64,000 bases of DNA, from the NCBI RefSeq assembly GCF_004355225.1, contig NZ_CP037933.1, positions 1,984,001 through 2,048,000 of the forward strand, in the 5' to 3' direction. The notes below the pieces were generated by a model. The model was not told where the DNA came from. It searched no databases and worked only from the letters and a program-made list of their open reading frames with translations. Below, one piece after another: positions 25,490-34,970 of this stretch. Origin of the DNA: Flavobacterium nackdongense (lineage in GTDB: Bacteria > Bacteroidota > Bacteroidia > Flavobacteriales > Flavobacteriaceae). Numbering within the stretch: the first letter of the stretch is position 1; every line of letters starts with the position of its first letter. The translations under genes were made by a program, and so were the position numbers.

Positions 25490-27775
25490 CTATTTTTTAG
25501 ATTTTTTCTTTTCTAATTCTTGTGCATCAATTACTGCAATTGCTGCCATATTGACCATTTCTTCGACACTGGCACCCAATTGAAAAATGTGTACCGGTTT
25601 GCCCATACCTAACATTATAGGCCCAATAGAATCGACCTTGTTCAATTCTTTCAATAGTTTATACGTAATATTTGCTGCTTCAAGATTTGGGAAAATTAGG
25701 GTATTTACTTTCTTGCCCGCTAATTTTGAAAACGGAAATTTAGCCGCTAACATATCTTGATTCAGTGCAAAATCAGCTTGAATTTCTCCATCAATAATCA
25801 TCTCCGGATGATGTTTGTGCAAATAATCCACCGCTTCTCGCACTTTGCTTGCGCTATCATTGGTTGAAGATCCAAAATTCGAAAATGAAATCATGGCAAT
25901 CACAGGTTGAACTCCGAACAATTTGGCCACTTTAGCAGTCATAATAGCAATTTTCGCCAATTCTTCTGCCGTTGGATTCGTATTGATGGCGGTGTCCGAC
26001 ATAAACATCGGACCACGGCTGGTCATCATCATATTGGTTGTTGCAATTAGAGATACCCCAGGCTCCTTATCAATTAGCTGCAACATCGGTTTTACTACTG
26101 AGGGATAACTTCTGGAATATCCAGTCAATAGCGCATCGGCTTCGCCTTGATTGACCATCATAGCGGCAAAATAATTCCGTTCGCGCATTAAATTTTCAGC
26201 ATCAAATAAAGAAATGCCTCTTCTTTGTCTGGTTTTCCAATAGGCTTTGGCAAATTTATTTTTTCTAGTAACTTCTTCTTGGGTTTTAGGGTCAATAATG
26301 GGAACATCGGCATCAAAACCAAGTTCTTTTTTCAACTCCAGAATAATATCTTTTTTCCCTAACAATATGGGGAATCCGATTCCTTCTTCAAATACAATTT
26401 GAGCCGCTTTGAGCACATCCAAATGATCTGCTTCGGCAAAGACAATTCTTTTGGGGTTCGATTTGGCTCTATTGATAAGCATTCGCACCATTTTATTGTC
26501 GCTTCCCATACGATCCAACAGCTCCTCTTCGTATTTTTTCCAATCTTGAATAGGATTTTGGGCTACACCAGATTCCATGGCTGCTCGCGCCACCGCTGGG
26601 GCGACCTTTGCAATTAACCTTGGATCAAAAGGCGAAGGAATGATATAATCGCGACCAAAGGTCAGTTTTGTGGCACCGTAAGCAATATTCACTTGTTCCG
26701 GAACACTCTCTTTCGCCAAAGCAGCGAGAGCATGAACAGCGGCCATTTTCATTTCTTCGTTGATCTTAGTTGCCCGAACATCCATCGCTCCTCTAAAAAT
26801 ATAGGGAAAACCAAGCACATTATTCACTTGATTAGGATGATCCGAACGGCCAGTTGCCATAATAATGTCTTTGCGCGTTTCGATTGCCAAATGATAATTG
26901 ATCTCTGGATTTGGGTTTGCCATCGCAAAAACAATAGGATTATCGGCCATTCCCAATAACATTTTCGGTGTCATAATATCGCCTGAGGATAAGCCGAGAA
27001 AAATATCCGCACCTACCAAAGCCTCTTCAAGACTCATTGGTACTTTATCGGTAGCATAAACCAATTGCATTTCGGATAAATTGGGATTGTCTTTGGTTAA
27101 AACTCCTTTGCTGTTAAACATCAATATGTTTTCGACTTTTAAGCCTAATAAGACATACATATTGGCACAAGCTATAGCAGCTGAACCTGCTCCAGAAACG
27201 ACCATTTTTAAATCTTCAGCTTTTTTTCCGGCCAATTCCACAGCGTTAATTAATGCTGCCGATGAGATAATGGCTGTTCCGTGTTGATCGTCGTGCATCA
27301 CGGGAATATTTAGCTCCTCGACCAATCTTCTTTCAATCTCGAATGATTCTGGCGCTTTGATATCTTCTAGATTGATACCTCCGAAGGTGGGTGCTATATT
27401 TTTGACGGTTTGAATAAATTCTTCTACATCTTTGGTATCCACTTCAATATCGAAGACATCGATGCCTGCAAAGATTTTAAACAACAATCCTTTGCCTTCC
27501 ATCACGGGTTTTGAAGCCTCTGGACCAATATCGCCAAGACCCAAAACGGCAGTTCCATTTGATATTACGGCTACTAAATTCCCTTTTGAAGTGTATTTAT
27601 ATACATTATTTACATCTTTAGCAATTTCTAAACAAGGTTCAGCAACTCCGGGTGAGTACGCTAAGGATAAATCTCTTTGGGTGGCATGTTTTTTGGTGGG
27701 GACAACCTGAATTTTTCCAGGTGTAGGTTTTGCATGATATAATAATGCTTCTAATCGTTTACTATTCTTATCCAT
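25490..27775 (-). CDS. maeB: NADP-dependent malic enzyme fused to a phosphotransacetylase-like domain
   Basis: Converts malate to pyruvate and CO2 with NADP reduction, supplying NADPH. The N-terminal malic enzyme part (about 1-420) has the active-site segment [11 protein letters not shown] and the nucleotide-binding [20 protein letters not shown]. The C-terminal ~330 residues (from [20 protein letters not shown]) are a phosphotransacetylase-like domain, usually regulatory in MaeB. I chose the ATG at 27775 ([20 protein letters not shown]), giving 761 aa. A TATCTTTG -7-like box lies upstream at 27807-27800. It heads the maeB-ruvA-sprA run of genes. Confidence 0.94.
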   Translation of the reverse strand: MDKNSKRLEALLYHAKPTPGKIQVVPTKKHATQRDLSLAYSPGVAEPCLEIAKDVNNVYKYTSKGNLVAVISNGTAVLGLGDIGPEASKPVMEGKGLLFKIFAGIDVFDIEVDTKDVEEFIQTVKNIAPTFGGINLEDIKAPESFEIERRLVEELNIPVMHDDQHGTAIISSAALINAVELAGKKAEDLKMVVSGAGSAAIACANMYVLLGLKVENILMFNSKGVLTKDNPNLSEMQLVYATDKVPMSLEEALVGADIFLGLSSGDIMTPKMLLGMADNPIVFAMANPNPEINYHLAIETRKDIIMATGRSDHPNQVNNVLGFPYIFRGAMDVRATKINEEMKMAAVHALAALAKESVPEQVNIAYGATKLTFGRDYIIPSPFDPRLIAKVAPAVARAAMESGVAQNPIQDWKKYEEELLDRMGSDNKMVRMLINRAKSNPKRIVFAEADHLDVLKAAQIVFEEGIGFPILLGKKDIILELKKELGFDADVPIIDPKTQEEVTRKNKFAKAYWKTRQRRGISLFDAENLMRERNYFAAMMVNQGEADALLTGYSRSYPSVVKPMLQLIDKEPGVSLIATTNMMMTSRGPMFMSDTAINTNPTAEELAKIAIMTAKVAKLFGVQPVIAMISFSNFGSSTNDSASKVREAVDYLHKHHPEMIIDGEIQADFALNQDMLAAKFPFSKLAGKKVNTLIFPNLEAANITYKLLKELNKVDSIGPIMLGMGKPVHIFQLGASVEEMVNMAAIAVIDAQELEKKKSKK

Positions 27776-27873
27776 TACTTTAATTTTAATTCTGACACCC
27801 AAAGATAACAGATTTAGACCAAACAGCCGGCTTTTTTATGCCCCTTTGTCGTACAAAAACAGATATTTCAGTA

Positions 27874-27907
27874 ATAAAAAAAATAGCTGCAAATTTTGCA
27901 GCTATTT
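27874..27907 (-). terminator. Terminator after the CBS-domain gene
   Basis: AAATAGCTGCAAA pairs with TTTGCAGCTATTT (27881-27907), and on the minus strand a TTTTTTT run follows. It insulates maeB from the upstream gene. Confidence 0.85.
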
Positions 27908-27928
27908 GAATAATTCTTTGATAATAGT

Positions 27929-28363
27929 TTATGATTTTCCTCCACTGATATAGGAATCCAAGTACTGAATTGTTTCTTTTTGTAAATCTATAATGGATTT
28001 TACAACGTCACCGATGGATATAATTCCAATTATGGTTTCATTATCTAAAACAGGTAAATGTCTGATCTTTTTGGTATACATCAACTCCATACAAGATTCC
28101 AAATTGTCATCTGGTTTTACTGTAATTACATCGCTTGCCATAATTTCTTGCACCAAAGTCTCCTTCGACGATTTATCTTTTAAAGCAATTTTCCGTGCAT
28201 AATCCCGTTCCGAAAATATCCCTTTCAAAATAGTATCTTCTACTACCAAAATCGCTCCAATGTTTTTTTCGCTCATACTCACCAAAGCGTCGTAAACTGT
28301 AATTGTAGGCAATACCGAATAGACTTCTTTTCCCTTTTTCGCTAATATTTGATTGACTGTCAT
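27929..28363 (-). CDS. CBS-domain protein (stand-alone CBS pair)
   Basis: Cytoplasmic 144-aa protein made almost entirely of two CBS modules (TITVYDALVSMSEKNIGAIL at about 20-75 and DVITVKPDDNLESCMELMYT at about 88-135). Single CBS-pair proteins generally bind AMP, ATP or S-adenosyl ligands and regulate partners; the partner here is unknown. The first module keeps GIFSERDYARKI and the second GIISIGDVVKSI, both common nucleotide-site patterns. It has its own terminator and lies between queG and maeB. Confidence 0.88.
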   Translation of the reverse strand: MTVNQILAKKGKEVYSVLPTITVYDALVSMSEKNIGAILVVEDTILKGIFSERDYARKIALKDKSSKETLVQEIMASDVITVKPDDNLESCMELMYTKKIRHLPVLDNETIIGIISIGDVVKSIIDLQKETIQYLDSYISGGKS

Positions 28364-28443
28364 AATAGTAAAGTTTAATTTGATTATAAAATTATAATTT
28401 TTTTTTAATTAACCAACATAGTAACCCAATATTTAGAAATAAT

Positions 28444-29460
28444 CTATCGGTTTTTCGTTTCTTTCAAAAAATCGATATTCCTACTGATCCCTGAATACTT
28501 CGTCCTTTTTAATGGAGAGTTTTTAAAAACTGTCTTGAAGGTTTCTTCGGTAATTTCTTGCCAATCTTTTTTGGACATAGAAAGCAGCTCCTTATTCGGA
28601 TTGAAAAGGGGTTCGCTATGTGCTTTCGAAAATCGATTCCAAGGACAAACCTCTTGGCAGACATCGCAACCAAAAATCCAATCATCCAATTTTCCCTTCA
28701 TCTCAGTCGGAATGTTTTCTTTGAGTTCGATCGTGAAATAGGAAATACATTTGCTTCCATCCACCACATATGGCGCTACAATGGCTTGGGTGGGACAAGC
28801 ATCAATACAGGCTGTACAAGCACCACAATGATCGGTAGTAGGTGTGTCATAATCTAATTCCAAATCAATAATAAGTTCAGCGATGAAATAAAAAGAGCCT
28901 AGTTTTTGGGTTAGTAAATTGCTGTTTTTACCAATCCAACCCAACCCACTTTTGGCCGCCCAAGCTTTGTCTAAAACCGGAGCCGAATCGACAAACGCTC
29001 GACCTGAAACTGCCCCAATAGTATCTTGAATGAAATGGAGTAATTCCTTCAGTTTTTCTTTGATGACAAAATGATAATCCTGTCCGTAAGCGTATTTAGA
29101 AATTTTATAAGAGTCTTCATTTTGAAGCTCAGAAGGGAAATAATTTAATAAAAGAGAAACCACGCTTTTGGCATCATCGACTAATAAAGTTGGATTTAAA
29201 CGTTTGTCAAAATGGTTCTCCATATAGGACATTTGACCGTTCATTTGCTTATTTAGCCAATGTTCTAATCGAGGCGCTTCTTCCTCCAGAAAACCCGCCT
29301 TGGATATGCCACAAGACAAAAAGCCGAGGCGTTTAGATTCGGCCTTAATAAAAGAAGTATAGCGGGAAGCAGGAAGATGGGAGCTAGAAGTTGGAAGATG
29401 GGAGCTAGAAGTTGGAAGATGAGAGCTGCTAGATGGGAGTTGGGAATTAGCGGGAATCAT
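28444..29460 (-). CDS. queG: Epoxyqueuosine reductase with a repeat-derived N terminus
   Basis: Cobalamin- and 4Fe-4S-dependent reductase that converts epoxyqueuosine to queuosine in tRNA, the last step of the pathway. Two ferredoxin-like clusters are visible: [12 protein letters not shown] near residue 200 and [11 protein letters not shown] near 265. The catalytic region [15 protein letters not shown] is near 150. The family-like sequence begins around residue 34 ([20 protein letters not shown]). The first ~33 residues are heptads of SSSHLPT encoded by a 21-bp tandem repeat belonging to the GGAAGTTGGGAG family. No ATG fits between the repeat and the conserved part, so the repeat appears translated. 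Confidence 0.9.
   Translation of the reverse strand: MIPANSQLPSSSSHLPTSSSHLPTSSSHLPASRYTSFIKAESKRLGFLSCGISKAGFLEEEAPRLEHWLNKQMNGQMSYMENHFDKRLNPTLLVDDAKSVVSLLLNYFPSELQNEDSYKISKYAYGQDYHFVIKEKLKELLHFIQDTIGAVSGRAFVDSAPVLDKAWAAKSGLGWIGKNSNLLTQKLGSFYFIAELIIDLELDYDTPTTDHCGACTACIDACPTQAIVAPYVVDGSKCISYFTIELKENIPTEMKGKLDDWIFGCDVCQEVCPWNRFSKAHSEPLFNPNKELLSMSKKDWQEITEETFKTVFKNSPLKRTKYSGISRNIDFLKETKNR
29372..29440. repeat. 21-bp tandem repeat inside the 5' end of queG
   Basis: Units of GGAAGATGGGAGCTAGAAGT plus T at 29372-29392 and 29393-29413, a partial third from 29414, then a degenerate stretch to 29440. On the coding strand it is the pyrimidine arm of the same family that lies in front of clpX and the 29463 gene. 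Here it is in frame and encodes SSSHLPT heptads. Confidence 0.85.
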
Positions 29461-29462
29461 AA

Positions 29463-29816
29463 CTATTTCAATTTAGATTTAAATGCTATAGTCATATTCA
29501 TCAAATCAAATGAATCCTTATAAAGTTTATCAAAAACGGCATCATTAATGTAGTTCCTTCGCTTTGCTTTATACAAACAAGTAACTACCTCGGCTAATGA
29601 TCTGACAGAATAGCCTAAAAATCGATTAAACTCCGCATTAGATTGCTCTATTGACCCTTCGGAAATATTTAGCGCTACAGAGTCTGAAGCTCGCAACATT
29701 TGGGAAGCAAGATTAAACATGTCATGTTTTGGAAATTCTTTAATGACAGCATTAATTTCTTCTCCAAAATCCATTGATTTCTGCCAGATGATTAACTTTT
29801 CGAATTTAAAACTCAT
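29463..29816 (-). CDS. Four-helix-bundle protein (23S rRNA intervening-sequence family)
   Basis: A 117-aa protein of the S23/four-helix-bundle family, first noticed as ORFs inside 23S rRNA intervening sequences and common as stand-alone genes in Bacteroidota. Typical features are [20 protein letters not shown] at the start, [20 protein letters not shown] in the middle, and [20 protein letters not shown]. Function is unknown; RNA or protein binding has been proposed for the family. The leader contains a GGAAG-family hairpin repeat. The gene ends 2 bp before the queG start. Confidence 0.88.
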   Translation of the reverse strand: MSFKFEKLIIWQKSMDFGEEINAVIKEFPKHDMFNLASQMLRASDSVALNISEGSIEQSNAEFNRFLGYSVRSLAEVVTCLYKAKRRNYINDAVFDKLYKDSFDLMNMTIAFKSKLK

Positions 29817-29831
29817 ACTTTTGTTTTTTTG

Positions 29832-29886
29832 TTAGAAGCTGGGAGTCGGAAGTTGGAAGTGCTTCCATCTCCTAGCTTCCCTCTTC
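29832..29886. repeat. GGAAGTTGGGAG-family repeat upstream of the four-helix-bundle gene
   Basis: In gene orientation a purine arm (AAAGTTGGAAGAGGGAAGC and on) precedes a pyrimidine arm (CACTTCCAACTTCCGACTCC and on), ending ~15 bp before the ATG. This is the same architecture as the clpX leader. Confidence 0.7.
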
Positions 29887-29896
29887 CAACTTTCCA

Positions 29897-30919
29897 TTAA
29901 AAAAGCCCTCCCTGAATATTAGTTTTCACTTTGCCAAGATGTTTGTATGCTTTTTCGGTCACTTCTCTTCCTCTAGGTGTCCGCATAATAAAACCTTCCT
30001 GAATTAGGAAAGGCTCATAGACTTCTTCGATGGTTTCGCTACTTTCGGATACGGCTGTCGCCAAAGTAGATAAACCCACCGGACCCCCTTTGAATTTATC
30101 AATAATAGTGTTTAGAATTTTATTATCCATTTCGTCTAAACCGTGGGCATCGACATTCAACGCTTTTAAGGCATAGCGAGCAATTTCGATATCGATGGTT
30201 CCATTTCCTTTAATTTGCGCAAAATCACGCACTCTACGCAACAAAGCATTGGCTATACGAGGTGTTCCTCTACTGCGACCTGCTATTTCGATAGCGGCTT
30301 CCATAGAAATGGGCATTTTAAGAATCGATGCGCTTCTTTCGACAATGGTCGTTAAAAGTTCGGTGGTGTAATACTGCAAACGAGAGGATATTCCGAAACG
30401 GGCTCGCATTGGAGCAGTCAATAATCCAGAACGCGTGGTGGCACCAATTAAGGTAAACGGATTCAAATTGATTTGAACAGTTCTAGCGTTTGGACCCGAT
30501 TCAATCATAATGTCTATTTTGAAATCTTCCATTGCCGAATACAAATACTCTTCGACGATGGGACTCAAACGATGGATTTCATCAATAAACAAAACATCTC
30601 TTTCTTCGAGATTTGTCAAAAGACCAGCCAAATCCCCGGGTTTATCTAAAACGGGGCCGGAGGTAATTTTAATACCTACTTGCAACTCATTGGCCAAGAT
30701 ATTGGCCAGAGTAGTTTTTCCTAAACCTGGAGGTCCGTGAAAAAGGGCGTGATCCAGGGCTTCATTTCGTTGATTGGCCGCTTGAACAAATACTTTCAGG
30801 TTTTCGAGTATCTGGTCCTGACCTGCAAAATCGTCAAAAGACAAGGGTCTTAATCTCTTTTCGAGATCCAGTTCTTCAGGATTATAGTGGCTGTTTGTTG
30901 GGTCTAAATTTTCATTCAT
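29897..30919 (-). CDS. ruvB: Holliday junction branch migration helicase RuvB
   Basis: Hexameric AAA+ motor that drives branch migration with RuvA. Walker A is GPPGLGKTT near residue 66, Walker B is LFIDEIHRL near 112, and sensor 1 is TLIGATTR near 158. The C-terminal winged helix has [16 protein letters not shown]. Its 340 aa are normal. It is separated from the downstream four-helix-bundle gene by an 80-bp repeat-containing gap. In this genome ruvA and ruvB are unlinked, which is common in Bacteroidota. Confidence 0.96.
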   Translation of the reverse strand: MNENLDPTNSHYNPEELDLEKRLRPLSFDDFAGQDQILENLKVFVQAANQRNEALDHALFHGPPGLGKTTLANILANELQVGIKITSGPVLDKPGDLAGLLTNLEERDVLFIDEIHRLSPIVEEYLYSAMEDFKIDIMIESGPNARTVQINLNPFTLIGATTRSGLLTAPMRARFGISSRLQYYTTELLTTIVERSASILKMPISMEAAIEIAGRSRGTPRIANALLRRVRDFAQIKGNGTIDIEIARYALKALNVDAHGLDEMDNKILNTIIDKFKGGPVGLSTLATAVSESSETIEEVYEPFLIQEGFIMRTPRGREVTEKAYKHLGKVKTNIQGGLF

Positions 30920-31031
30920 TTTACAAATATAACAAAGATATCCGCCAATAAAAATACCCCCAAATAGTGTCTAAACTTTTGGGTTCAGTCTAATTGCGAG
31001 GCATTTTGATTAAATATAGAAGCAAAATCTA

Positions 31032-33608
31032 CTATTTCAAAGCTTCCACTTTAGCTTTCACTTCTTCTAATGAACCTTCAAAAACCTGAATGTTATCCTT
31101 TCCGTTTTCGGTAGTAGTTACTTTGGCTTTTGCTTTTCCGTTTTCATTAGACAGTTCAACTTTGATATTTTTTTCCATTGCTTCTTTTTTAGCACAACAA
31201 GCTTTTTCGGTCGTTGGAGCAATAAATTTTCCGTTAGCATCGTAATGTGACATACACATTTCTTTTTGCTCAGGAGTACATCCTTTTTCGTCGCACATTT
31301 TGGCACATTCGTCTTTGGTCATTGTGGCACATTTAGACATGTCACATTTGCCCATCATTCCTCCTGCAGCGCTAGATGATTTCATCTCCATTGAACATTT
31401 CATCACTTTATTTTCGGCGGCATTGCCATTGCCCAAAATTGGCGCTATTACCAATCCAATCAAACAAGTCAATTTTATCAAAATGTTCATTGATGGTCCA
31501 GAAGTATCTTTGAACGGATCTCCAACCGTATCGCCAGTTACAGCTGCTTTGTGCGCTTCTGATCCTTTGAAACTCATTAATCCATCCACTAAAACGCCTG
31601 CTTCGAAAGATTTTTTAGCATTGTCCCAAGCTCCACCGGCGTTGTTTTGAAAAATAGCCCAAACTACTCCAGAAACCGTAACTCCCGCCATATAACCTCC
31701 AAGCATTTCGGCTACCATTGCATTGGAGTTGGCGTCATTCATATACACTAATTTACCAATCAAGACAATTCCTATTGGGAAACCTATAGTTAAAATTCCA
31801 GGCAACATCATTTCATGCAAAGCGGCTTTAGTCGAAATATCAACACATTTTGCGTATTCAGGTTTACCTGTTCCTTCCATAATTCCTGGAATTTCTCTAA
31901 ACTGACGACGCACTTCGTTCACCATATCCATAGCGGCTTTTCCTACTGAATTCATTACTAAAGCGGAGAAAACTACCGGAATCATTGCCCCTATGAACAA
32001 CATTGATAGTACGGGTGCTTTAAAAATATTGATACCGTCGATACCTGTAAATGTAACATAAGCTGCAAACAAACCTAACGAAGTCATCGCAGCCGAAGCA
32101 ATGGCAAATCCTTTTCCAGTAGCTGCGGTTGTATTTCCAACAGAATCTAAAATATCGGTTCTGGTACGAACTTCTTTAGGTAACTCGCTCATTTCGGCTA
32201 TTCCACCAGCGTTATCTGAAATTGGGCCAAAAGCATCGATTGCCAATTGCATCGCCGTTGTAGCCATCATAGCTGAAGCAGCTAAAGCAACACCGTAGAA
32301 TCCTGCAAAAAAATATGAAATCCAAATGGCTAATGCCAAAACAATTACTTTAGGAAAGGTGGACAGCATTCCTGTTGACAAACCTGCAATAATATTAGTT
32401 CCCGCACCCGTGGATGATTTGGCAACAATGGCCAAAACAGGTTTTGTTCCCAAACCAGTAAAGTATTCCGTAACCGACGATATAATTGCACCCACTACCA
32501 ATCCAACGATGGAAGCATAAAAAACTCTAATCGAAGCGACTTCTTTGATCCCTTCACCAAAGAAATTCATGTTCATTTTTTCAGGCAACATATAGTCAAT
32601 CAAGAAATAACATGAAGCGGCTGTCAATAAAATTGACACCCAGTTTCCAATATTAAGTGCTTTTTGAACCTCAGCTTCTTTCGCATTATTATCGGTGATT
32701 TTCACTAACATAGTTCCAATCATAGAAAACAAAATTCCGAAACCTGCGATAGCCATTGGTAATAAAATAGGCCCAATTCCGCCAAAAGCATCTTGAATGT
32801 TTCCGCCCATATCTTTGATAACGTAATTACCCAATACCATTGTAGCAAGTACAGTTGCCACATAAGAACCAAATAAATCGGCTCCCATTCCCGCAACATC
32901 TCCTACGTTGTCGCCCACATTATCAGCGATAGTTGCCGGATTTCGCGGATCGTCTTCAGGAATTCCAGCTTCAACTTTACCTACAATATCCGCTCCAACA
33001 TCGGCAGCCTTTGTATAAATTCCACCACCAACACGGGCAAACAAAGCAATAGATTCGGCACCAAGTGAGAAACCGGCTAAAGTTTCTAAAACAGTAGTCA
33101 TATCTTCGGTGGAAGTCCAAACGCCACCCATATAAACATTATAAAGGATAATAAAAAAACCTGTGAGTCCTAAAACGGCCAATCCAGCAACGCCTAAACC
33201 CATAACCGTTCCGCCGCCAAAAGACACTTTTAAAGCGTGTGGCAAACTCGTTCTGGCTGCTTGTGTGGTTCTAACATTGGTTTTTGTTGCTATTTTCATT
33301 CCCAAATTCCCAGCAAAAGCAGAGAAAATAGCGCCAAAAATAAAAGAAACCACAATTAAAATATGCGATGAATTCCCAGGCAAGAAAGTTAGTCCTGCCA
33401 AAACGATACTGGCAACTATAACAAATACCGTCATCAATTTGTATTCTGCTTTCAAAAAAGCCAAAGCGCCTTCGTGGATATACTCTGAAATTGCTGCCAT
33501 TTTACCATCACCGGCATCTTGTTTTAAAACCCAAGCTCTTTTGATCGCCATAAAAACCAATCCTACTAATGCCAAAATTATTGGCACGTAAATCATAATT
33601 GTGTTCAT
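31032..33608 (-). CDS. hppA: Membrane-bound ion-translocating pyrophosphatase with a Cys/Met-rich C-terminal tail
   Basis: Hydrolyses pyrophosphate and pumps H+ and/or Na+ across the inner membrane. The core has many transmembrane helices and the acidic pyrophosphate-binding motifs DVGADIVGKVEAGIPEDDPR and DNVGDNVGDVAGMGADLFGS. NTTAATGKG carries Ala at the position that marks the K+-dependent class. The core ends near residue 726. Residues 727-858 are an added tail with nine Cys and many Met (KCDMSKC, ECAKMCDEKGC, ACCAKK), then a Lys-rich beta segment. The tail resembles metal-binding sequence and is not part of the catalytic family core. The soluble ppa gene lies just upstream with a separate promoter. 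Confidence 0.93.
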   Translation of the reverse strand: MNTIMIYVPIILALVGLVFMAIKRAWVLKQDAGDGKMAAISEYIHEGALAFLKAEYKLMTVFVIVASIVLAGLTFLPGNSSHILIVVSFIFGAIFSAFAGNLGMKIATKTNVRTTQAARTSLPHALKVSFGGGTVMGLGVAGLAVLGLTGFFIILYNVYMGGVWTSTEDMTTVLETLAGFSLGAESIALFARVGGGIYTKAADVGADIVGKVEAGIPEDDPRNPATIADNVGDNVGDVAGMGADLFGSYVATVLATMVLGNYVIKDMGGNIQDAFGGIGPILLPMAIAGFGILFSMIGTMLVKITDNNAKEAEVQKALNIGNWVSILLTAASCYFLIDYMLPEKMNMNFFGEGIKEVASIRVFYASIVGLVVGAIISSVTEYFTGLGTKPVLAIVAKSSTGAGTNIIAGLSTGMLSTFPKVIVLALAIWISYFFAGFYGVALAASAMMATTAMQLAIDAFGPISDNAGGIAEMSELPKEVRTRTDILDSVGNTTAATGKGFAIASAAMTSLGLFAAYVTFTGIDGINIFKAPVLSMLFIGAMIPVVFSALVMNSVGKAAMDMVNEVRRQFREIPGIMEGTGKPEYAKCVDISTKAALHEMMLPGILTIGFPIGIVLIGKLVYMNDANSNAMVAEMLGGYMAGVTVSGVVWAIFQNNAGGAWDNAKKSFEAGVLVDGLMSFKGSEAHKAAVTGDTVGDPFKDTSGPSMNILIKLTCLIGLVIAPILGNGNAAENKVMKCSMEMKSSSAAGGMMGKCDMSKCATMTKDECAKMCDEKGCTPEQKEMCMSHYDANGKFIAPTTEKACCAKKEAMEKNIKVELSNENGKAKAKVTTTENGKDNIQVFEGSLEEVKAKVEALK

Positions 33609-33659
33609 AAAAATAAATTTAATTTAATTTTGAGGTTGTGAAATTATTATGTTTCAATG

Positions 33660-33690
33660 CAAACGTAGTATATTGAAACTAATAAAGCAA
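33660..33690 (-). promoter_or_regulatory. Promoter of hppA
   Basis: On the minus strand, TTG (33690-33688), a 20-nt spacer and TACGTTTG (33667-33660) fit the Bacteroidota consensus. The hppA ATG is 51 bp downstream. Confidence 0.65.
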
Positions 33691-33742
33691 TACTCAAATG
33701 CATGAATATTGCTTTATCAAAAAAAATATTTATAATATTTTA

Positions 33743-34270
33743 CTAAATCTTAAATAAATCGTCCGGTTTATTCTCAAGTTGATTAAAACGTTCGGTACAT
33801 TCCTCTATAATGTCCAATGCTTGACTCAAATCACCCCAACCTTCTACATCGACAATTTTGTGCTCCAAATCTTTGTAGACTTGAAAGAAATGTTCGATTT
33901 CTTTGAGTAAATGTGGATTAATATCTGCTAAATCGTTCAATGAATTCCAAATTGGGTCTGATACTGGTACACAAATAATTTTTTCATCTGGTCCTTTATC
34001 ATCGGCCATGTGGAAAACGCCGATTGGCTTCACTTCCATCACACAACCCGGGAAAGTAGGCTCGTTGATTAGAACCAAAACATCTAGTGGATCACCATCT
34101 AAGGCCAATGTTTGTGGTATAAATCCGTAGTCTGCCGGATACATCATCGAAGAAAACAACATTCTGTCGAATCGAATTCTCTTGAGTTTGAAATCATATT
34201 CATACTTATTTCTACTTCCTCTTGGTATTTCTATAAGAACATCAAAGGATTTGTATTTGTCTTTTAACAT
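33743..34270 (-). CDS. ppa: Soluble inorganic pyrophosphatase
   Basis: Family I Mg-dependent pyrophosphatase of the cytoplasm. The signature DGDPLDVLVL is near residue 65, with the metal-binding Asp residues. Other typical segments are IEIPRGSRNKYEYD at the start, MMYPADYGFIPQTLA, and FHMADDKGPDEKI near 105. At 175 aa it has the bacterial length. It is the upstream neighbour of the membrane pyrophosphatase, on the same strand, with its own promoter at 34294-34323. The cell therefore has both energy-wasting and energy-conserving PPi hydrolysis encoded side by side. Confidence 0.96.
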   Translation of the reverse strand: MLKDKYKSFDVLIEIPRGSRNKYEYDFKLKRIRFDRMLFSSMMYPADYGFIPQTLALDGDPLDVLVLINEPTFPGCVMEVKPIGVFHMADDKGPDEKIICVPVSDPIWNSLNDLADINPHLLKEIEHFFQVYKDLEHKIVDVEGWGDLSQALDIIEECTERFNQLENKPDDLFKI

Positions 34271-34293
34271 TTTGGTTTATTTTTAATTTGGTG

Positions 34294-34323
34294 CAAAAAT
34301 AGATAAACTCAGAACTTCTGCAA
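34294..34323 (-). promoter_or_regulatory. Promoter of ppa
   Basis: TTG (34323-34321), a 19-nt spacer and TATTTTTG (34301-34294) on the minus strand form an exact consensus promoter, 23 bp upstream of the ATG. Confidence 0.75.
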
Positions 34324-34366
34324 CATAAAATCGATAAATAGCCTATTTCAGCGTTTAAACAACCTT

Positions 34367-34969
34367 TCAATACACTACTTTCCTATTCCTTTTACTCAAA
34401 TAATAATGCCACAACAGAAAAGTTGCCAAAGACTTGTGCGGACTCCATTTGGAAACATAAATTTCCATATCATGTTTGTCGTGTATGTCAAGTAGTTCTT
34501 TGATGGTATTTAGTACTGCGACATCGCCAAGGGGAATGATGTCGGGCGCTTGAAGCGAAAACATCAAATAAATGTCGATGGTCCAATGGCCAATACCTTT
34601 GATTTTGATTAATTCTTCTCGAACTTCCTCAGCCGATTTAGTTGCCAGACTTTCTAAATCAATGTGATGGTTGATTATCGAATGGGATAATGCCTTAATA
34701 TAGGACGTCTTTTGTCGGCTTACGCCAAGACTACGAAACTCCTCGTCCGAAAAAGAAAGTAGCGATTCTGGAATAAATTGTGGTTGTTTTGATTTTAATT
34801 TTAAAAAAGTAGCTTTGGCTGAATCGATAGAAACTTGCTGTTCGAGAATTAATAACACTAAAGTTTCAAACCCTTGCGGTCGTTTGGGAATTGTTGGCAA
34901 ACCATACTTTTCAATAATGAGTTTGAAAATGAGGTCTGTTTCTGAAAGATATTTGATGGCCTTATTCAT
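34367..34969 (-). CDS. AlkA-type DNA-3-methyladenine glycosylase (HhH-GPD family)
   Basis: Base-excision repair glycosylase of 200 aa that removes alkylated purines. The helix-hairpin-helix is LIKIKGIGHWTIDIYLM near residue 125, followed by the catalytic Asp in DIIPLGDVAVLNTI. There are no FeS Cys residues, as in the AlkA/MAG branch. I chose the ATG at 34969, which starts 1 bp after the stop of the DUF5686 gene. A frame from 35017 would overlap that gene by 47 bp. The tight spacing suggests co-transcription. Substrate range cannot be told. Confidence 0.85.
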   Translation of the reverse strand: MNKAIKYLSETDLIFKLIIEKYGLPTIPKRPQGFETLVLLILEQQVSIDSAKATFLKLKSKQPQFIPESLLSFSDEEFRSLGVSRQKTSYIKALSHSIINHHIDLESLATKSAEEVREELIKIKGIGHWTIDIYLMFSLQAPDIIPLGDVAVLNTIKELLDIHDKHDMEIYVSKWSPHKSLATFLLWHYYLSKRNRKVVY

Positions 34970-34970
34970 A

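Noticed and set aside
30510..33591. Long antisense frames over ruvB and hppA
   Set aside because: Low-complexity hydrophobic shadows of Gly/Ala-rich coding sequence on the opposite strand.
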